Notes under the pieces: model-generated | Seen by the model: the letters and a program-made list of their open reading frames with translations, nothing else | The model's database searches: none | What the model was told of the DNA's origin: nothing | Assembly: GCA_015232735.1 (NCBI GenBank) | Contig: JADFZC010000076.1 | Coordinates: 1 to 9,507 of the forward strand | Source: Oligoflexales bacterium | GTDB taxonomy: Bacteria; Bdellovibrionota; Oligoflexia; Oligoflexales; Oligoflexaceae | Reading direction: 5' to 3' | DNA length: 9,507 bases | Translations under genes and position numbers: made by a program | Part shown: positions 5,370 to 9,507 of the stretch, one piece after another | Layout of the letters: each line of letters starts with the position of its first letter | Position numbering within the stretch: the stretch's first letter is position 1

Positions 5370-7673
5370 ATGAGGTCATGTAAACATAGAAGAATGTTTT
5401 ATATACTTTTTTTTCTCCTAATTTTTTTTGGTTCATGTACTTCAGGTGATAAAGCAATACAAATAGATATAATGCCTTCTCTTGAGAAGGCCAAAACACA
5501 GCAAGCACCAAAAGATGAGTTGGAACGATTTGAAAAAAATCTTCAGAAATTTCCTGAAGAAAGAAATATTGTAGGAGATATGATAGCCATTTTAGAAGCA
5601 AGAGTTGATGAGTCAAATAAAGATTATGACGCCGCTGTCAGGCATTGGATGAAGGCAATAAAAGCTGGCAAGGGAGAATTTGGAAAAACTGCATTGGAAG
5701 GATGGGTCATTGCCTATTCGAGAATTCTTAAAGAAAAAGTTACATCGGATGTTCTTGCAGGGTTTATTTTAGCGGAAACGGGTGATGGCAAAGATAGTGC
5801 TTTTTTACTGGCAGAGAAGCTTACAAAGCTTGAATCCCTTTCTTTAAGGATAAATGATATTCTTCAAAAAAATGGCATTTCCTTGTCAGATGAAAACTCA
5901 GCTAATGTTTCTATTCCTGGCAAGGATGGAATTCCTCAGGATGATTTACTGCTGAATAAGACAGTTCAGAATTTCTGTAAAATTAAGGGAAAGAATGTCT
6001 CCGATAAATGGGAAAAATGGATATTGTCTCTTTCGCCTTCGGTTATTGACTATTGGTCGGCTCGAACTTTTGAATGCAAAGGAGAAAACGAAAAAGCAAG
6101 AAATATCTATGAAAAGAATATTCCTATACTCGCTGAGGATGAAAAAACAGCAATATTGGCTCTGGTTTCCGCCGAGAGATACGCGCAGTTACTAAGAAAA
6201 ATTGGGAAAAGAGATGAGGCGTCAAAGGCCTATGGACTTTTGACAAAACTCTTGAGTGTTAAGGGGATAAGTCACAAAGAATACGGTGTATCCGAAATAG
6301 ATTTTCAATTAAAGAAAATAGACATTAATTTGTGGGCAGCTCGTTATGCTTCAATCACTGGAGATTACACAGCCGCAAAAAGCTATGTTCAGGAAGCTTT
6401 TGAACTGATAAAGACAGCTCATATTAGTTCAAACAATACAAATAGCAAAATAAAAGCTGCATTAATTGATTTTCAGGCAGAGGGGTATCATATTTTGGCC
6501 TCTAGAATTGCCATAGAGCAAAATGATTATACGGCAGCCATAAGTATTACTCAACTTGCTTTAAATCTTCCTGGTTTAAGCCAAGAGTGGAAGGAACGTT
6601 ATAAATGGAGTCTGGGATTATATAATTATGTCCAGAAAAACTATTTGGAGGCTAACAAGCTTTGGCTTCAGTCAATTTCGTCCAATTCTGAGGATGAATT
6701 ATCTAAACCAAGACTATATTTCTGGATAGCCAGATCTTATGAGCAGATGGGAAAATTTTCGGAAGCAAAGATATATTTAGAAAAGTTGATTAATGAATAT
6801 CCATTAAATTATTATTCTGTCGTTGGAACTCAAGTAGGAAACACAAAAGTGAAATTTAATTTTTCTGATGTATTTGGTGATGGAACATCACTTGAAAAAA
6901 GATTAAAGGAAAAGTCGGATTTCAGTTTTTCATCGTTTAGAAAAGACGGAAAAATACGGACACTTATTTTTAGAAGTGAAATGGCGCTTGCCTCGGAATT
7001 GGATGAGTTTGCGTCAAAAGCTACAAGGGAGCTTTTTGACAACGCAAAAAAAATGTATTCCTTGAAGGCTAATATCGATCAATATGTCCATGTAAGTCGT
7101 ATGTTTTATCAATCTGGAGATTATGTAAATGCTATAGATCTGACAAGTAGGCTATTTCGTGCAAAACAAGATTTTTGGAGAGAATATCCGGAGCAAATTT
7201 TGGTTTATTTCCCAAAACCTTTCAATGATATTTATAAGCGTAATGCAATGAATAATCTCATAGAGGAGGAGATGCTCTTTTCAATATCCCGTCAGGAAAG
7301 CAAATTCACTCAAGACATTGAGAGTCCAGCTGAGGCTGTCGGATTGATGCAGTTAATAGTACCCACAGTGGTTAAGTTTGATAGCAATCTAGCTGGAAAG
7401 GATAATGGTGAAATCAAGAAAGATTTAAGAAGCGCTGAATATAATATTTATGTGGGAAGTATATATGCTAAACATCTTAATAGGTACTATAAAGAAAATA
7501 AGCCAGCGGTATATGCAGCATATAATGCGGGTGAATATATGGCTGATCGATGGTTAAAGGCTCGAGTTTTTCAAGATATTCTTTTGTGGATCGAATTTGT
7601 TCCGTTTGCTGAAACAAAACATTATATTCAGGAAGTTTGGAGAAACGAGAAAATTTATAAAGCTTTAAGATAG
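5370..7673 (+). CDS. slt: Slt-type soluble-like lytic murein transglycosylase, predicted lipoprotein
   Basis: This 767-residue protein cleaves the MurNAc-GlcNAc bond of peptidoglycan to give 1,6-anhydro products. The N-terminus is a lipoprotein signal: basic n-region (KHRR), hydrophobic core YILFFLLIFF and FGSC with the lipidated Cys at 23; the box has Phe at -3, which is acceptable but not ideal. From about 225 to 480 a helical-repeat (TPR-like) superhelix is seen, e.g. GDYTAAKSYVQEAFEL and MGKFSEAKIYLEKLINEYP, ending in the typical LNYYSVVG. The catalytic domain is C-terminal: SISRQESKF with the catalytic E643, SPAEAVGLMQL (G658-Q661), AAYNAG (716-721) and FVPFAETKHYIQEV. It is longer than E. 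coli Slt70 (about 645), mainly through extra helical repeats. GAGGT at 5361-5365 supports the ATG. No partner gene overlaps it. The gene symbol reflects the family, not proven orthology. Confidence 0.92.
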   Translation: MRSCKHRRMFYILFFLLIFFGSCTSGDKAIQIDIMPSLEKAKTQQAPKDELERFEKNLQKFPEERNIVGDMIAILEARVDESNKDYDAAVRHWMKAIKAGKGEFGKTALEGWVIAYSRILKEKVTSDVLAGFILAETGDGKDSAFLLAEKLTKLESLSLRINDILQKNGISLSDENSANVSIPGKDGIPQDDLLLNKTVQNFCKIKGKNVSDKWEKWILSLSPSVIDYWSARTFECKGENEKARNIYEKNIPILAEDEKTAILALVSAERYAQLLRKIGKRDEASKAYGLLTKLLSVKGISHKEYGVSEIDFQLKKIDINLWAARYASITGDYTAAKSYVQEAFELIKTAHISSNNTNSKIKAALIDFQAEGYHILASRIAIEQNDYTAAISITQLALNLPGLSQEWKERYKWSLGLYNYVQKNYLEANKLWLQSISSNSEDELSKPRLYFWIARSYEQMGKFSEAKIYLEKLINEYPLNYYSVVGTQVGNTKVKFNFSDVFGDGTSLEKRLKEKSDFSFSSFRKDGKIRTLIFRSEMALASELDEFASKATRELFDNAKKMYSLKANIDQYVHVSRMFYQSGDYVNAIDLTSRLFRAKQDFWREYPEQILVYFPKPFNDIYKRNAMNNLIEEEMLFSISRQESKFTQDIESPAEAVGLMQLIVPTVVKFDSNLAGKDNGEIKKDLRSAEYNIYVGSIYAKHLNRYYKENKPAVYAAYNAGEYMADRWLKARVFQDILLWIEFVPFAETKHYIQEVWRNEKIYKALR

Positions 7674-7783
7674 AATTCGGAATGTTATTCATTATTATTT
7701 CCCATCCATGATACAAAAAAGCCAAGATCCTGTAGATGAATTTTATCCTCAACATTTTTTTTGATATTGCCGAAGAATAATAT

Positions 7784-7816
7784 GTCACTGACGCTTTAGC
7801 GCTAGTGACCTATTTT
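7784..7816 (+). terminator. Hairpin related to the repeat family, possible slt terminator
   Basis: GTCACTGACGC (7784-7794) pairs with GCGCTAGTGAC (7799-7809) around TTTA: six outer and three inner pairs, with a G-T and an A-C between them. CTATTTTTATTT follows, so on the + strand it could terminate slt transcripts. The GTC...CTG-CGC...GCG-C-AG..GAC layout resembles the short hairpins of the palindromic repeat family. It ends 17 bases before the next gene's ATG, so it would also sit in that gene's 5' region. Confidence 0.5.
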
Positions 7817-7826
7817 TATTTATAGA

Positions 7827-8294
7827 ATGAGGCCAAAAAATTTGAAGAAGATAATTTTGATTTCTTTTTTTATATATGAAACTTTGTCTGCGGAAGTAAA
7901 AAAACCCATTTCAACAGATATAGATGCCATTTTAAAATTGAAAAGAACCTATCAGAACCGTATTGATGTTTCAACGGAGATACCTCGATATCCCGAGTAT
8001 TATTCTTGGAAAATTAAGGGTGATGTGTATGGTGAAAAGGTCTTTGAAAGCAATGTACCTATTTATAGATATGATGAAATCATGAAGGAAATGATACCTG
8101 TTGGTTCAGTACAAATAGGTACTGAGGTGGAGTTGAATATATCAATGGTGTATCATTCGAGGAATTTCTATCACTATTTGTTGCCTAATGAGGGTAAGGA
8201 CAGTATTAAGGATGGCTGGATAGATGGAATTTTTATAAGTCGGGATAATGAAAAATCTTGGTCGCCTCCGCCTAAAAGAAAAATAGCAAAATAA
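7827..8294 (+). CDS. Small exported protein of unknown function, possibly SH3-like
   Basis: The 155-residue protein begins with a Sec-type signal: basic MRPKNLKK, hydrophobic IILISFFIYETL, likely cleavage after LSA near residue 21. The mature part has no cysteine and no membrane segment. Residues 75-138 (ESNVPIYRYDEI, IPVGSVQIGTEVEL, NFYHYLLP, DGWIDGIFI) have the order of a bacterial SH3-like domain: a 'vplY' strand, 'l..Gt.v.l', an aromatic 'yyyv', then 'GWI.g..i'. Such domains often bind peptidoglycan, which would fit the lytic transglycosylase gene just upstream. This is fold guessing from pattern, not a recognised family. The Shine-Dalgarno is weak (ATTTATAGA before the ATG). It converges with map, 31 bases apart. 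Confidence 0.68.
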   Translation: MRPKNLKKIILISFFIYETLSAEVKKPISTDIDAILKLKRTYQNRIDVSTEIPRYPEYYSWKIKGDVYGEKVFESNVPIYRYDEIMKEMIPVGSVQIGTEVELNISMVYHSRNFYHYLLPNEGKDSIKDGWIDGIFISRDNEKSWSPPPKRKIAK

Positions 8295-8295
8295 G

Positions 8296-8324
8296 TGATT
8301 TTTCGTTTTTCTGATAAAAAATCA
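8296..8324. terminator. Possible bidirectional terminator between convergent genes
   Basis: TGATTTTT (8296-8303) and AAAAATCA (8317-8324) form an 8-bp A/T-rich stem with a 13-base loop containing a T run. It fills the 31-base gap between the exported-protein gene and map, which end toward each other. Location and symmetry suggest termination for both strands, but the stem has only one G-C pair. Confidence 0.35.
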
Positions 8325-8325
8325 A

Positions 8326-9078
8326 TTAAATGGATGTCAAGATTTCCACGGACCAGTCGCTTTTTATTGCTATGGTGTGTTCAAATTGAGCACTTAACGA
8401 GTTATCAATTGTGACTGCCGTCCAACCGTCTTTTTTTATTTTTGTCCTAAAGTCGCCGTCGTTGATCATGGGTTCTATCGTGAAAGTCATACCTGGTTCC
8501 AACCGGATTCCTGAACCATTTTTACCAACATGGCTTACCTGAGGGTCTTCGTGAAATTTCTTGCCAATTCCGTGTCCCACGAAATCTCGAACCACTCCGT
8601 AATTATGGCTTTCAGCATGTTCCTGGATAGCTGCGCCAATATCACCCAGTCTTGCCCCTTTGATAATGGCAGAAATTCCTCGCCAAAGGCATTCTTCGGT
8701 AACACGTACGAGTTTGCGAGTTTTTTCACTAACATTGCCTACTAAAAATGTTTTAGAAGTGTCTCCGTGATATCCGTATAAAATGGTGGTTATGTCAATA
8801 TTTATTATGTCACCATCCCTTAATTTTATTTTTGAATTTGGGATTCCATGACACACAACATTGTTTATCGAGGTGCATATTGATTTTGGAAATCCATGGT
8901 AATTCAGCGGAGCAGGGGTTGCTCCATGATTAATAATGTATTCATGACATATGTCGTTTAGTTCTAATGTTGTTACGCCGACTTTAACATATGGCTCTAT
9001 CATTATGAGCACTTTAGCAGCTAGCTTGCAGCTTTCTCTCATTTTTTCTATTTCATTATCACTTTTTAGAACGATCAA
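8326..9078 (-). CDS. map: Methionine aminopeptidase, type I
   Basis: The enzyme removes the initiator methionine from new proteins in the cytoplasm using a two-metal centre. With the start used here (250 residues) the five ligands are all present: D95 (NIDIT), D106 (HGDTSKT), H169 (VGHGIG), E202 (FTIEPM) and E233 (FEHTIAI), with H77 in CHGIP. The length matches type I enzymes without an N-terminal extension. An ATG ten codons upstream (9108) is in frame, but I prefer the TTG at 9078: AAAGGGGGA lies 7 bases before it, the resulting N-terminus (MIVLKSDNEIEKMRES) is the family's usual one, and a TATAAT box sits just in front of the upstream ATG, so transcription would start too late to include it. 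It is divergent from yacG and convergent with the exported-protein gene. Confidence 0.96.
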   Translation of the reverse strand: MIVLKSDNEIEKMRESCKLAAKVLIMIEPYVKVGVTTLELNDICHEYIINHGATPAPLNYHGFPKSICTSINNVVCHGIPNSKIKLRDGDIINIDITTILYGYHGDTSKTFLVGNVSEKTRKLVRVTEECLWRGISAIIKGARLGDIGAAIQEHAESHNYGVVRDFVGHGIGKKFHEDPQVSHVGKNGSGIRLEPGMTFTIEPMINDGDFRTKIKKDGWTAVTIDNSLSAQFEHTIAIKSDWSVEILTSI

Positions 9079-9093
9079 GATAAATCCCCCTTT
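9079..9093 (-). promoter_or_regulatory. Shine-Dalgarno that decides the TTG start of map
   Basis: On the minus strand AAAGGGGGA (9093-9085) is followed by seven bases and TTG (9078-9076). The upstream ATG at 9108-9106 has only A/T-rich sequence before it. The sequence therefore favours the non-ATG start. Confidence 0.7.
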
Positions 9094-9109
9094 AATATCT
9101 TGGTTCATT

Positions 9110-9115
9110 ATTATA
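9110..9115 (-). promoter_or_regulatory. Candidate -10 box of the map promoter
   Basis: On the minus strand a perfect TATAAT (9115-9110) is preceded 15 bases earlier by TGGCAT, a poor -35. Transcription would begin near 9103, giving a leader of about 25 bases to the TTG start. Confidence 0.4.
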
Positions 9116-9162
9116 TTTTTTCATTGCGTAATGCCACTCTCAATTTTTGGGGTATCAATACC

Positions 9163-9387
9163 ATGAAAAAAAACACAGAGAAGAAAATAATAAAGTGCCC
9201 TGCCTGTAAAAAATTAATAGAATATAGTGAAAAGAATGAATGGCGTCCATTTTGTTCGAATCGATGTAAAACAATAGATATTGCTGCATGGGCAAATGAA
9301 GAATATAGAGTACCTGTTAAGTCGTTGGAATTAAGAGAAAATGATGAAATTGATGATACTGATGACATATATAAGGATCAAAGTTAA
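9163..9387 (+). CDS. yacG: YacG, zinc-binding DNA gyrase inhibitor
   Basis: The 74-residue protein matches the YacG family, small zinc proteins that bind GyrB and block gyrase from engaging DNA. The zinc ligands are C12 and C15 (KCPACKK) and C31 and C35 (FCSNRCK), followed by the signature IDIAAWANEEYRVP (38-51). The tail is strongly acidic (ENDEIDDTDDIYKDQS). The ATG at 9163 is chosen because the family starts shortly before the first CPxC; an in-frame ATG at 9100 would add an implausible 21 residues. GGGG at 9149-9152 is a weak, distant Shine-Dalgarno. map is divergent. The palindromic repeat begins at this gene's stop codon. Confidence 0.93.
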   Translation: MKKNTEKKIIKCPACKKLIEYSEKNEWRPFCSNRCKTIDIAAWANEEYRVPVKSLELRENDEIDDTDDIYKDQS

Positions 9388-9507
9388 TTAGTCGCTGGCG
9401 CGAAATGCGCCAGGGACGTATCCTGACGAGCGAAACGAGTATAGGATCTCCTCGAAATTTCAGCATATTTCAAACAGATCCTATGCAAGCTTCGCTTGCC
9501 AGGATAC
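9385..9507. repeat. Interspersed palindromic repeat, copy 2 (reaches window end)
   Basis: The element starts with TAATTAGTC (9385-9393), whose TAA is the yacG stop. GTCGCTGGCGC (9391-9401), loop GAAAT and GCGCCAGGGAC (9407-9417) form an 11-bp stem with one mismatch. A large palindrome follows: outer arms 9418-9449 and 9476-9507 are each 32 bases, with perfect ends GTATCCTG/CAGGATAC and inner blocks ATAGGATCT/AGATCCTAT; 26 of 32 positions pair. GCAAGC-TTC-GCTTGC (9485-9499) is a secondary hairpin. GAAATTTC (9454-9461) marks the ancestral centre: the left arm is then exactly 40 bases as in the first copy, while the right arm is 50, consistent with a 10-base insertion. The element may continue beyond the window. 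Confidence 0.87.

Noticed and set aside
5317..5616. 99-codon minus-strand frame over the slt start
   Set aside because: Its hydrophobic look comes from the antisense of the lysine-rich and signal-peptide codons of slt.
7477..7788. 103-codon minus-strand frame overlapping the end of slt
   Set aside because: Most of it is antisense to the well-supported catalytic domain of slt, and it has no recognisable motif or Shine-Dalgarno.
8951..9368. Overlapping frames opposite map and yacG (8951-9166 + and 9111-9368 -)
   Set aside because: Both are shadows of genes with full metal-binding motif sets.

Overview
The window is a compact, A+T-rich bacterial chromosome segment with ordinary housekeeping genes and short intergenic gaps. 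A large lipoprotein-type lytic transglycosylase (Slt family) indicates a Gram-negative cell with an outer membrane and murein recycling. The mix of rplS, yraN, rnhB, trxA, map and yacG with poorly conserved small proteins and a degenerate receiver protein would suit an AT-rich member of the Bdellovibrionota/Oligoflexia or a related delta-type lineage. That placement is an impression from gene style, not a demonstrated match.

Layout. Bases 1-90 are the tail of a + strand gene cut by the window edge. At 327-863 lies a hemerythrin-like (HHE) protein with only part of its metal-ligand set. Bases 864-1261 hold no gene but contain a GC-rich hairpin, an 80-bp palindromic repeat and the leader of rplS (L19). 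rplS (1262-1627, +) converges with yraN and rnhB (both -), and the last codons of rplS and yraN form the two arms of a perfect 28-bp palindrome. Next, all on the - strand, come trxA and an upstream pair made of a degenerate receiver-like protein and a small unknown protein with starts and stops 2 bp apart. Divergent from these, the + strand carries a GHMP-family sugar kinase (4227-5246), a Slt-type lytic transglycosylase lipoprotein (5370-7673) and a small exported protein with a possible SH3-like fold (7827-8294). Methionine aminopeptidase (map, -) converges with the latter and is divergent from yacG (+), the zinc-binding gyrase inhibitor. The window ends in a second copy of the palindromic repeat, which starts at the yacG stop codon.

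Most notable is an interspersed palindromic repeat family. Two long copies (924-1036 and 9385-9507) share one design: a TAATTAGTC lead, a GGCGC-GAAAT-GCGCC hairpin, then a palindrome with 40-bp arms centred on GAAATTTC and bounded by GTATCCTG/CAGGATAC-like ends. A decayed hairpin follows the first copy, and two shorter hairpins of related sequence lie at 5285-5311 and 7784-7809. All follow + strand genes. No phage, transposase, CRISPR array, tRNA or rRNA was seen. Biologically the genes cover translation (L19, MetAP), genome maintenance (RNase HII, YacG, YraN), redox (thioredoxin) and envelope work (Slt, the exported protein, possibly the sugar kinase). The unusual content is in the repeats and in the hypothetical pair 3343-4139.
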